A DNA stretch of 64,000 bases. Source: Persephonella hydrogeniphila. GTDB lineage: Bacteria; Aquificota; Aquificia; Aquificales; Hydrogenothermaceae. Below are positions 17,934 to 25,742 of this stretch, piece after piece. The translations under genes were made by a program, and so were the position numbers. How positions within the stretch are numbered: position 1 is the stretch's first letter; every line of letters begins with the position of its first letter. The notes beneath the pieces were generated by a model. It searched no databases and was not told where the DNA came from. It was given only the letters and a program-made list of their open reading frames with translations. The DNA lies in assembly GCF_900215515.1 (NCBI RefSeq), contig NZ_OBEI01000010.1, positions 1 through 64,000 on the forward strand. The letters run 5' to 3'.

Positions 17934-19244
17934 GTGAATAAATATTATTTTAAAATCTATACTTTTCAAGGAATTTTAGGAATTTTTTTTGTTTTTTCCA
18001 TTTTTATACTTCCATCTTTCGGGGGAGATGCCGTGATTAAAAATGTTTTGCCTAATAAAGTTACTATTCTTTTTAAACAGACTGAAGGTGAAGGAATCAT
18101 AGCCGGTTCAATTTTTATAAAAGGTGGTTCTGTGGAAGACCCTGCAGGGAAAAAAGGTTTAACAAACCTTACTCTTTCCCTTCTTCTTAAAGGAAGTAAG
18201 AATTTTTCTGCCTTTGAAATAAATAAAGTTTTTGAAGATAGTGGCGGGTATATATCTACCTCTGTAGGAGAAGAGTACTCAACAATAGAGTTTGCACTGA
18301 GAACAGAGGATTTTGAAAAAGGAATGGAAGTGATCAAAGATATGATCTTTAATCCTCTTTTTCCTGAAGAAAAGCTCCAGATGGAAAAGAAGAACGTTAT
18401 AGCTCAAATAAGAGCCAAAAAAGAAGAAGGGTTTTCTTACGCATTTGATGAGCTGAGAAAAGAGATTTACAAAGGGACTCCTTATGAGTATTCTCCACTT
18501 GGTGTAGAAAAGGATGTCAGTTCTATAACCGTTAAAGATCTGAAAAAAAGATGGAGTGAGCTGCTTATCGGAGGAAGATTTGTTGTTTCATTTGTTGGAG
18601 ATATGCAGTACAGTGAGGTAGAAAGCAAAATAAAGGATGTTTTTTCAAGGATAAAGGATGCTCCTTACACTTTTCCTGTGTACTCTTACGATATTTTTAG
18701 AAGAAAATGTAAAACAGTAAAAAGAGAGGGTGCTCAGTCTACTATTCTTGTTGCATATGATGCTCCAAATGCAACAGATAAAGGTTATTTTAGTATGAAA
18801 GTTCTAAATGGAATATTAGGAAGTGGATTCACATCAAGACTTTTTCAGGAACTGAGGGAAAAAAGAGGCCTTGCTTATGCTGTTGGTTCATTTTTCCCAA
18901 CAAGGATAAATATGGGAAGGCTAATAGCCTATATAGGAACAGCACCTGAGAAGACAGAAGATTCATTAAAAGGAATAGTGCAGGTTGTTAAAAGTATAGA
19001 AAAAGGTGTAAAGGAAGAAGAGATAAAAATCGCAAAGGAAAAGATAATAGGACATTTTCTTTTGGAACACCAGACAAGAGCAAAGCAGGCATGGTATCTT
19101 GGGTGGTTTGAAACTATAGGATTGGGTTATCAGATGGATAAAGAATATCCGGAAAAAATAAACAAAGTAAATAAAAGAGATATATTGGATGTATGGAAAG
19201 ATTACATACCTAAAGGCTACAGATGTGTAGTGGTAAAACCTTAG
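17934..19244 (+). CDS. M16-family peptidase homologue lacking the zinc-binding motif (secreted or anchored)
   Basis: A 436-aa protein with the two-lobe M16 (insulinase/PqqL-like) fold pattern: GGSVEDPAGKKGLTNL, GGYISTSVGEEYSTIEF, GGRFVVSFVGDM and ELREKRGLAYAVGSF. The catalytic HXXEH expected after the first glycine segment is replaced by NLTLS (residues 78-82), so the protein is probably non-catalytic, like a mitochondrial MPP-alpha-type partner. An N-terminal hydrophobic segment (about 12-28) predicts export. The start is GTG with AGGAGC upstream. It lies 11 bp before speE, probably in one operon. Confidence 0.85.
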   Translation: MNKYYFKIYTFQGILGIFFVFSIFILPSFGGDAVIKNVLPNKVTILFKQTEGEGIIAGSIFIKGGSVEDPAGKKGLTNLTLSLLLKGSKNFSAFEINKVFEDSGGYISTSVGEEYSTIEFALRTEDFEKGMEVIKDMIFNPLFPEEKLQMEKKNVIAQIRAKKEEGFSYAFDELRKEIYKGTPYEYSPLGVEKDVSSITVKDLKKRWSELLIGGRFVVSFVGDMQYSEVESKIKDVFSRIKDAPYTFPVYSYDIFRRKCKTVKREGAQSTILVAYDAPNATDKGYFSMKVLNGILGSGFTSRLFQELREKRGLAYAVGSFFPTRINMGRLIAYIGTAPEKTEDSLKGIVQVVKSIEKGVKEEEIKIAKEKIIGHFLLEHQTRAKQAWYLGWFETIGLGYQMDKEYPEKINKVNKRDILDVWKDYIPKGYRCVVVKP

Positions 19245-19255
19245 GAGGATTGTAG

Positions 19256-20089
19256 ATGATATGGTTTACGGAACACTGGACTGAGAATGTAGGTCTTACA
19301 GTAAAGGCGAATGAAGTCAAAAGGATAAAATCAAAATATCAGGAAATACTTGTTCTGGATACACCTGAGTTCGGTAAGATGCTTGTTCTTGATGGTCTTG
19401 TTCAGACTACAGAGAGAGATGAGTTTATATACCATGAAATGCTTGCCCATCCTGCTATGGTAATGCATTCTAATCCTGAGAGGGTTCTCGTTATAGGTGG
19501 TGGTGATGGCGGAACAGTAAGGGAGATCTTAAAACATAAATCTGTGAAAGAAGTTCACCTATGTGAGATAGACGAGGAAGTGATAATTGTTTCTGAAAAG
19601 TACTTTCCTTCTATATCCGAAAAATTGAGAGACCCGAAAGTGAAAATATTTATAGAGGATGGAAACTCTTTCCTTGAAGAGAGGAAAGATTATTATGATG
19701 TAATAATAATGGATTCTTCTGATCCTGTAGGTGCTTCAGAAGTTCTGTTTAAAAAAGAGTTTTATGAGAAGGTAAAATCTTCCTTAAGAAAAAATGGAAT
19801 AATGGTAGCCCAGACAGAATCTCCTATTCTGCAGGAAAAATATTTTTCCAGAGCTTTTGGTGAAATAAGAAAAGTTTTTAGAAATGTAGGAGTGTATCTT
19901 GCCTATGTCCCTACATACCCCTCTGGGATGTGGAGTTTTACAATAGCTTCTGATTTTGTAGATGTGAAAGATACTTCTGTAAATAGAGAGAAAGTTAAAG
20001 AATTGAAAACTAAATACTTTTGTGATAGCATATATGCTTGTCTTTTTGCACTGCCTCAGTTTGTTCAAGAAATTTTAAAAAAATCTTAA
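19256..20089 (+). CDS. speE: Polyamine aminopropyltransferase (spermidine synthase)
   Basis: SpeE transfers the aminopropyl group of decarboxylated SAM to putrescine or a longer polyamine. The 277-aa protein shows the family's VIGGGDGGTVREILKH decarboxylated-SAM motif, YHEMLAHP in the substrate pocket, and the catalytic MDSSDPVG region. Its co-transcription with bpsA suggests it supplies linear polyamine substrates for branching. Confidence 0.94.
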   Translation: MIWFTEHWTENVGLTVKANEVKRIKSKYQEILVLDTPEFGKMLVLDGLVQTTERDEFIYHEMLAHPAMVMHSNPERVLVIGGGDGGTVREILKHKSVKEVHLCEIDEEVIIVSEKYFPSISEKLRDPKVKIFIEDGNSFLEERKDYYDVIIMDSSDPVGASEVLFKKEFYEKVKSSLRKNGIMVAQTESPILQEKYFSRAFGEIRKVFRNVGVYLAYVPTYPSGMWSFTIASDFVDVKDTSVNREKVKELKTKYFCDSIYACLFALPQFVQEILKKS

Positions 20090-20104
20090 TAAGGAGGTAA
20101 ACAG

Positions 20105-21181
20105 TTGGCAGAGATCTTAAAAAAAATAGCTGAAAGGGCAACAGAAAAAACAAATATCAGACTTATTCCAAGAAATGTAGAAAGAGTTTTGGCAGCACTT
20201 CAAGTAACATCTGATTTCTGGAAGGTTGTTGATTACTCAGATTTACCTGTTCCTGCAGCCTCAGAGATTGTAAAAGGACTTATAGAAGAAAGTTTTGTCA
20301 AAGTAGATAATGAAGAGCTGTTCTTAACAGAAAAAGGTATTAATCTTGTAAAAGAGTTAAATATCCCTCCTTATATTGATTATACATGTCAGGCATGTGA
20401 AGGAAGAGGAATTCCTTTTTATGCAAATAAAGAGTGGTACAGAACATTTGTTGAGATCGCAAAGGATAGACCAAAAGCTATTCAGGAGTATGATCAGGGC
20501 TCTGTTACTCCAGAAACAACAGTATCAAGGGTTTTATTCCTTGATTCAAGGGAAGATCTTAGAAACAGAGATATACTTGTTATGGGAGCAGAAGATGATC
20601 TTACAGGTCTTGCAGTTGCACTAACAGGTCTTCCAAGAAGAGTTTTAATACTTGATATAGATGAAAGGGCTATAGATTTTGATAACAGGGTGTTTAAAGA
20701 ACTTGGAATTGATAATGCAGAGGCGATCAGATTTGATCTGAGAAATCCATTTCCAGAGGAATGGATCGGAGCATTTGATGTGTTTATAACTGATCCTCCA
20801 GAAACTGTGAAAGCGTTTAAAGCGTTTATCGCAAGAGGAATTGCAGCACTTAAAGGGGAAGGCTCTGCTGGATACTTTGGTCTTACGCTGAGAGATTCTT
20901 CTCTGAACAGATGGCAGAAATTCCAGAAAGCTCTTATAAATGATTATGGAATGGTAGTAACAGATATAGTTCAGGATTTTAACGCCTATATGAACTGGGA
21001 GTATCATGAAGAAACAAGGGCTGCTCAGATAGCGCCTGTCAAAAAATCTCCTACAGATATATGGTATAGATCTGCATGGTACAGAATAGAAGCAATGCCG
21101 GGATTCAAAGGGGAAAATGAACAGATAAAAGATGAGGTTTTCAGAGAACTTTACCTTGATGAAGAAGGTTCTACTACATAA
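20105..21181 (+). CDS. bpsA: N4-bis(aminopropyl)spermidine synthase (branched-chain polyamine synthase)
   Basis: BpsA adds two aminopropyl groups to the same nitrogen of spermidine, making the quaternary branched polyamine of hyperthermophiles. The 358-aa sequence has an N-terminal winged-helix-like part, a zinc-type pair YTCQACEGRG (Cys95, Cys98), the acidic motif GAEDD (161-165, GDDD-like) and DPPET (230-234), as in archaeal and Thermus BpsA. The start is TTG after TAAGGAGG, 15 bp behind speE. A strong terminator follows. The operon pairing with speE supports the assignment. Confidence 0.9.
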   Translation: MAEILKKIAERATEKTNIRLIPRNVERVLAALQVTSDFWKVVDYSDLPVPAASEIVKGLIEESFVKVDNEELFLTEKGINLVKELNIPPYIDYTCQACEGRGIPFYANKEWYRTFVEIAKDRPKAIQEYDQGSVTPETTVSRVLFLDSREDLRNRDILVMGAEDDLTGLAVALTGLPRRVLILDIDERAIDFDNRVFKELGIDNAEAIRFDLRNPFPEEWIGAFDVFITDPPETVKAFKAFIARGIAALKGEGSAGYFGLTLRDSSLNRWQKFQKALINDYGMVVTDIVQDFNAYMNWEYHEETRAAQIAPVKKSPTDIWYRSAWYRIEAMPGFKGENEQIKDEVFRELYLDEEGSTT

Positions 21182-21186
21182 ATTCA

Positions 21187-21209
21187 GGGGCAGTGAATGC
21201 CCCTTTTTT
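21187..21209 (+). terminator. Rho-independent terminator after bpsA
   Basis: Stem GGGGCA/TGCCCC with loop GTGAA and a run of six T. It separates the polyamine operon from the convergent sodN. Confidence 0.88.
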
Positions 21210-21210
21210 A

Positions 21211-21687
21211 TTAATGATAACTTTCTTTTTTCCCAAAGTACAATTTCTCAAATTCTGATAACAACTTTCTAAGCTTATCTGTGTACTTAGTATCAACGTT
21301 TTGTTTTACTTTCATTGCGAAGAATGAGAGTTTATGCAGAAGCTCAACTTTTTTAATGTATTTTCTGTATTTTTCTTTTTCTTCAGGATTTATCGGTTTT
21401 ATCCTCTGTGTAAGAAAATACTGCCACACTATATACTGAAACTCTTTTGCGTGTTTCTCTTTGTTCATAATCCATCTTATAAGCTGATTTTTAGAATGGG
21501 GATCGTTTTTCTCAGAGAGTTCTTTGATCTTCTTAATAGATTTCTCCATTGTAGTGATATGTTCTTCTAAGAGATGTATCCTCAGATGGTCATCGTAAAT
21601 TCCACAAGGGATCTCACAGTGGGCTAATGCTTTCCCGGAATAAATGAGAATAGTTATAACTCCCCATAAAGCTAAAATATTTCTCAT
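21211..21687 (-). CDS. sodN: Nickel superoxide dismutase with a Sec signal peptide
   Basis: NiSOD dismutates superoxide using a nickel bound by an N-terminal hook. The protein (158 aa) begins with a 22-residue hydrophobic signal ending KALA, then HCEIPCGIYDD, the diagnostic nickel hook (His23, Cys24, Cys28; His1, Cys2, Cys6 after cleavage). Downstream helices also match the family, e.g. NDPHSKNQLIRW, EFQYIVWQYF and EFEKLYFGKK. Cleavage after ALA would leave His1 free, as nickel binding needs. I chose ATG at 21687 because AGGAGG lies 9 nt upstream; a longer reading to 21909 has no ribosome-binding site and an implausible N-terminus. No sodX protease gene is adjacent. Confidence 0.9.
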   Translation of the reverse strand: MRNILALWGVITILIYSGKALAHCEIPCGIYDDHLRIHLLEEHITTMEKSIKKIKELSEKNDPHSKNQLIRWIMNKEKHAKEFQYIVWQYFLTQRIKPINPEEKEKYRKYIKKVELLHKLSFFAMKVKQNVDTKYTDKLRKLLSEFEKLYFGKKESYH

Positions 21688-21731
21688 AATTTTGAACCTC
21701 CTTTTTATTTTTCGAGATTGTATTTGTATTT

Positions 21732-21804
21732 TTGACATCTGTTTATAATATTTCTCATATTTATAAAACAGTGTTTGATTTTTTAATAGGGTATCAATTA
21801 TAAT
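21732..21804 (+). promoter_or_regulatory. Tandem acnB promoters with an 11-bp palindrome between them
   Basis: Upstream promoter: TTGACA (21732-21737), 17 bp, TCATAT (21755-21760). Downstream promoter: TTGATT (21775-21780), 18 bp, TATAAT (21799-21804). The palindrome AAACAGTGTTT (21766-21776) lies between them and overlaps the second -35. It matches the nuoH promoter element except for the central base. It could be an operator shared by respiratory and carbon-cycle genes. Confidence 0.55.
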
Positions 21805-21839
21805 ATTCAGTCTAAAAAATTTAACAGGAGAGGTGTGAA

Positions 21840-24431
21840 ATGAGCTTTTTGGAAGAATACAGAAAACATGTAGAAGAAAGAGAAAAACTTGGTATTCCTC
21901 CTCTTCCATTAAATGCCAAGCAGGTGGAAGAGCTTGTAGAGCTTCTTCAGCAGGTTCCTATCGTTGAAGAAGAATACCTTATGGATTTATTTCTTAACAG
22001 AATTCCACCAGGTGTAGATGATGCGGCTTTTGTAAAGGCTAAATTCCTTGCAGATATAATCGAAGGAAACAAAAGATCACCTGCTATAACACCTGTACAT
22101 GCAGTTCAGATACTCGGAACGATGCTTGGAGGATACAATGTAGAACCTCTAGTAAAAGCCCTTTCCCATAAAGATGAAGAGATAGCCAGAGAAGCAGCTA
22201 AAGCCCTGAAAAACATTCTCCTTGTTTACGATTATTTCAATGATGTTGTTGAGCTTGCAAAATCGGGGAATAAATATGCACAGGAGGTTCTTGAAAGCTG
22301 GGCAAATGCAGAATGGTTTACATCTAAAGAACCTCTTCCAGAAAAAATTACAGTAACTGTGTTCAAAGTTCCGGGAGAAACAAATACAGATGATCTTTCT
22401 CCTGCAAGAGAAGCCTCCACAAGAAGTGATATTCCTCTTCATGCACTCTCTATGCTTCAGGCAAAAATGCCAGATGCTATCCAGACAATACAGAAACTGA
22501 AAGAAAAAGGTCATCCTGTTGCTTTTGTTGGTGATGTTGTAGGAACCGGTTCTTCAAGAAAATCAGCAACAAACTCCCTTATGTGGTGGATAGGTGAAGA
22601 TATCCCTTATGTTCCAAATAAAAGAAGAGGTGGAGTCGTAATAGGTGGAGTTATAGCTCCTATATTCTTCAACACATGGGAAGATTCAGGAGGTCTTCCT
22701 ATAATAGCTGATGTTTCAAAGTTGGAAACAGGTGATGTTATTGATATCTATCCGTATGAAGGAAAAATTGTTAAAAATGGGGAAGTTGTAGCTACATTTG
22801 AACTGAAACCAAACACTCTTCCAGATGAAGTAAGAGCAGGAGGAAGAATTCCTCTGATAATAGGTAGAAATCTGACAAGAAAAGCAAGGGAAGCTCTTGG
22901 AATGCCTGAAGAACAAATATTTATCAGGCCTGAACAGCCACCTGAGAAGGAAGGTGTAGGATACACTCTTGCTCAAAAAATGGTAGGTAGAGCCTGTGGA
23001 ATGGAAGGTGTCAGGCCGGGAATGTATGTTGAACCTCAGGTTTTAACAGTAGGTTCTCAGGATACAACAGGTGCTATGACAAGGGATGAGATAAAAGAGC
23101 TAGCAGCCCTTTCCTTTGGTGCAGACCTTGTTATGCAGTCGTTCTGTCATACAGCAGCTTATCCAAAACCTGCTGATGTTAAACTCCAGCTTACTCTACC
23201 TCAGTTTATTATCAAGAGAGGTGGTGTATCTCTCAGGCCGGGAGATGGAGTCATCCACTCATGGCTAAACAGAATGGTTCTTCCAGATACTGTAGGAACA
23301 GGTGCTGACTCCCATACAAGATTTCCTATTGGTATATCTTTCCCTGCCGGTTCAGGACTTGTTGCATTTGCAGCAGTCACAGGAACAATGCCTCTAAATA
23401 TGCCTGAATCTGTTCTTGTTAGATTTAAAGGAGAAATACAACCGGGAATAACGGTAAGGGATCTTGTTAATGCAATACCCTACTATGCTATAAAACAGGG
23501 TCTGTTAACAGTTGAAAAACAGGGTAAGAAAAATATATTTGCAGGAAGAATTCTTGAGATAGAAGGACTGGAAAATCTTAAAGTTGAGCAGGCTTTTGAG
23601 CTTTCTGACGCTTCAGCAGAAAGAAGTGCAGCTGCGTGTACAGTAAAACTCAATAAAGAACCTGTTATTGAGTATATCCAGTCAAATATAGCACTTCTTG
23701 AAAAAATGATAGAGGCAGGTTATCAGGATGCAAGAACACTACAGAGAAGAATAGATAAGATGAAAGCATGGCTTGAAAATCCGGAACTCCTTGAAGCAGA
23801 TGAAAACGCAGAGTATGCAGCGGTAATAGAGATAGATCTAAATGAGATCAAAGAACCTATCCTTGCATGTCCTAATGATCCTGACGATGTTGCAACCCTT
23901 TCTGAAGTTTTAGCTGACGAAAGAAGACCTAAGAATATTGATGAGGTTTTTGTAGGATCATGTATGACGAATATAGGACATTTCAGAGCAGTAGGAGAGA
24001 TACTTAGAGGAGAAGGTCAGTTACCAACAAGACTGTGGATTGTTCCACCAACAAAGATGGATGAAAGACAGCTTATAGAAGAAGGATATTACAATATTTA
24101 TGGAGTTGCTGGTGCGAGAACGGAAGTTCCCGGATGCTCTCTGTGTATGGGTAATCAGGCAAGAGTCAGAGATGGTGCTATAGTTATGTCTACATCTACA
24201 AGAAATTTTGATAACAGAATGGGTAAAGATGCAAAGGTATACCTTGGATCAGCTGAGATATCTGCAATATGTGCGGTTCTTGGAAGACTTCCGACGGTGG
24301 AAGAGTACCACAAATTCATGGAAGAAAAGATTGCCGGAAAAGAGGACAAAGTTTATAGATTCCTCAACTTCCATGAGCTTTCAGATGAAGAGCTTGATAT
24401 TTTAGTGGCAGATGCACTTTATACATTTTAG
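21840..24431 (+). CDS. acnB: Aconitate hydratase B
   Basis: AcnB interconverts citrate and isocitrate; in Aquificota this serves the reductive TCA cycle. The 863-aa protein has the AcnB order: N-terminal HEAT-like domain, swivel domain ([25 protein letters not shown]) and then the catalytic core with [13 protein letters not shown] and the cluster cysteines in [13 protein letters not shown] and [19 protein letters not shown] precedes the ATG. It is divergent from sodN and ends in a terminator shared with the next gene. Confidence 0.96.
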   Translation: MSFLEEYRKHVEEREKLGIPPLPLNAKQVEELVELLQQVPIVEEEYLMDLFLNRIPPGVDDAAFVKAKFLADIIEGNKRSPAITPVHAVQILGTMLGGYNVEPLVKALSHKDEEIAREAAKALKNILLVYDYFNDVVELAKSGNKYAQEVLESWANAEWFTSKEPLPEKITVTVFKVPGETNTDDLSPAREASTRSDIPLHALSMLQAKMPDAIQTIQKLKEKGHPVAFVGDVVGTGSSRKSATNSLMWWIGEDIPYVPNKRRGGVVIGGVIAPIFFNTWEDSGGLPIIADVSKLETGDVIDIYPYEGKIVKNGEVVATFELKPNTLPDEVRAGGRIPLIIGRNLTRKAREALGMPEEQIFIRPEQPPEKEGVGYTLAQKMVGRACGMEGVRPGMYVEPQVLTVGSQDTTGAMTRDEIKELAALSFGADLVMQSFCHTAAYPKPADVKLQLTLPQFIIKRGGVSLRPGDGVIHSWLNRMVLPDTVGTGADSHTRFPIGISFPAGSGLVAFAAVTGTMPLNMPESVLVRFKGEIQPGITVRDLVNAIPYYAIKQGLLTVEKQGKKNIFAGRILEIEGLENLKVEQAFELSDASAERSAAACTVKLNKEPVIEYIQSNIALLEKMIEAGYQDARTLQRRIDKMKAWLENPELLEADENAEYAAVIEIDLNEIKEPILACPNDPDDVATLSEVLADERRPKNIDEVFVGSCMTNIGHFRAVGEILRGEGQLPTRLWIVPPTKMDERQLIEEGYYNIYGVAGARTEVPGCSLCMGNQARVRDGAIVMSTSTRNFDNRMGKDAKVYLGSAEISAICAVLGRLPTVEEYHKFMEEKIAGKEDKVYRFLNFHELSDEELDILVADALYTF

Positions 24432-24436
24432 TTAAA

Positions 24437-24451
24437 GGGGGCTTTGCCCCC
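24437..24451. terminator. Bidirectional terminator between acnB and the SQR-like gene
   Basis: Perfect stem GGGGGC/GCCCCC with a TTT loop, followed by AATTTTA on the plus strand and TTTAAC on the minus strand. It lies between convergent stop codons. Confidence 0.8.
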
Positions 24452-24455
24452 AATT

Positions 24456-25622
24456 TTATATCAATCTTGGTATTTTACCTAATTTGTACAGTCTGTAGTA
24501 AATTCCCCATCCTTTTTTCATCCAGTGTCCGACGACAGGTAAAGGAATAAGCATTGCTTTACTGTCGCTTCTGTAAGCAAGAGCCCCTCCATTACCTGTA
24601 TCCATTAAACACATAATATTTATATGTTCTTTGTATCCTTTTAAAGCTTCTATTTTTTTACCTTCTTTCACAGCTATATTATGGGCTGTTACTCTACCCA
24701 TAACTTCTGCAAGATGTCCCTGTTTTGCTCTCCATTCTGGACCTTCTATAGACGCGCTATCCCCAACAGCATAGATATTATCAAAACCTATAACCTGACA
24801 GGTATCTTCTATTTTTAGAAAGCCAGCTTCTGTTTTTGTAAGGTCTGAATTTTTAATGACAGGGTGACCGTCTCCTGCAGGTGTAAAAATAATTAAATCA
24901 GCTTCTATAGATGAATCATCTTCAAAAATCACACTATTTTGAGTAAACTCTTTAATTTTTTTACCTGTTATTTTGTTAATTCCCATATTTTTAAACATCA
25001 TATCCATCATTTTCAGGGCTTTTTCTCCGAGCCTTGCTCCCGGTTTTGGCATAGGTGCGAAAAATGTTATCTCAAAATTTTCTCTGATACCTATTTTTTT
25101 CAGGTAGTTGTGGACATTAAACATCACCTCAAAAACAGGACCTCCCCTCACAGCTTCAGGAGCTTCAGGATTTCCTCCAAAGCCAAAAGCTATTTTTCCC
25201 TTTTTGTTTTTTACTAGTTCATCAATCTTTTCTTTTATCTGGAGTATCTCTTCAGGAGAACCACATACAGAGAGTGTATTTTCTATCCCTTTATGTTTTA
25301 GTTTTGATTGACCTAAAGCTACCACAAGATAATCAAAGTCTGTTCTTTTTCCCTCTTTTTCCAGTGTAAAACTGCTTTCTTTTCCATTTATCTCAATAAC
25401 CCTATCTATTGTCAGATCAAAACCTCTTGCTTTTGCTATTTCTTCAAGTGGGATCTGGACTTCATTTATATCTTTTTCACCTGTAGGGATCCATATAGAA
25501 ATAGGATAAACAAACAAACTCTCTCTGTCAGATATAAGCTCCACATTAAAGCCTTCTTTTTTGAGTGCTATAGCTGTTTCAACACCTCCGATACCTCCAC
25601 CAAGAACAACAACTTTATTCAT
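24456..25622 (-). CDS. FAD-dependent pyridine nucleotide-disulfide family oxidoreductase, probably sulfide:quinone oxidoreductase-like
   Basis: The 388-aa protein starts with the FAD-binding VVVLGGGIGGVETA and has the second flavin motif NIYAVGDSASI. Two cysteines sit where SQRs place the active-site pair: Cys120 in TLSVCGSPEEI and Cys338 in NIMCLMDTGNG; Cys275 is a third. The tail GKIPRLI and hydrophobic C-terminal helices suit a membrane-associated SQR-type enzyme that would oxidise sulfide and reduce quinone. NDH-2-like or flavocytochrome c-like activity is not excluded. There is no signal peptide. A GGAGG ribosome-binding site precedes the ATG. Confidence 0.75.
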   Translation of the reverse strand: MNKVVVLGGGIGGVETAIALKKEGFNVELISDRESLFVYPISIWIPTGEKDINEVQIPLEEIAKARGFDLTIDRVIEINGKESSFTLEKEGKRTDFDYLVVALGQSKLKHKGIENTLSVCGSPEEILQIKEKIDELVKNKKGKIAFGFGGNPEAPEAVRGGPVFEVMFNVHNYLKKIGIRENFEITFFAPMPKPGARLGEKALKMMDMMFKNMGINKITGKKIKEFTQNSVIFEDDSSIEADLIIFTPAGDGHPVIKNSDLTKTEAGFLKIEDTCQVIGFDNIYAVGDSASIEGPEWRAKQGHLAEVMGRVTAHNIAVKEGKKIEALKGYKEHINIMCLMDTGNGGALAYRSDSKAMLIPLPVVGHWMKKGWGIYYRLYKLGKIPRLI

Positions 25623-25742
25623 GGTATTCCTCCTTATAGAGATCGATATATATTAATATAAATATGAAAATAAGATAACAAAAAATGTTGAATATCATAA
25701 ATTCAGATAGTATTTTTTAAAAAAACATTAGGAGATGCCAAG

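Noticed and set aside
21688-21909. Upstream extension of the NiSOD reading frame to 232 aa
   Set aside because: It has no ribosome-binding site, overlaps the divergent acnB start and promoters, and would bury the signal peptide. ATG at 21687 has AGGAGG at the right distance.
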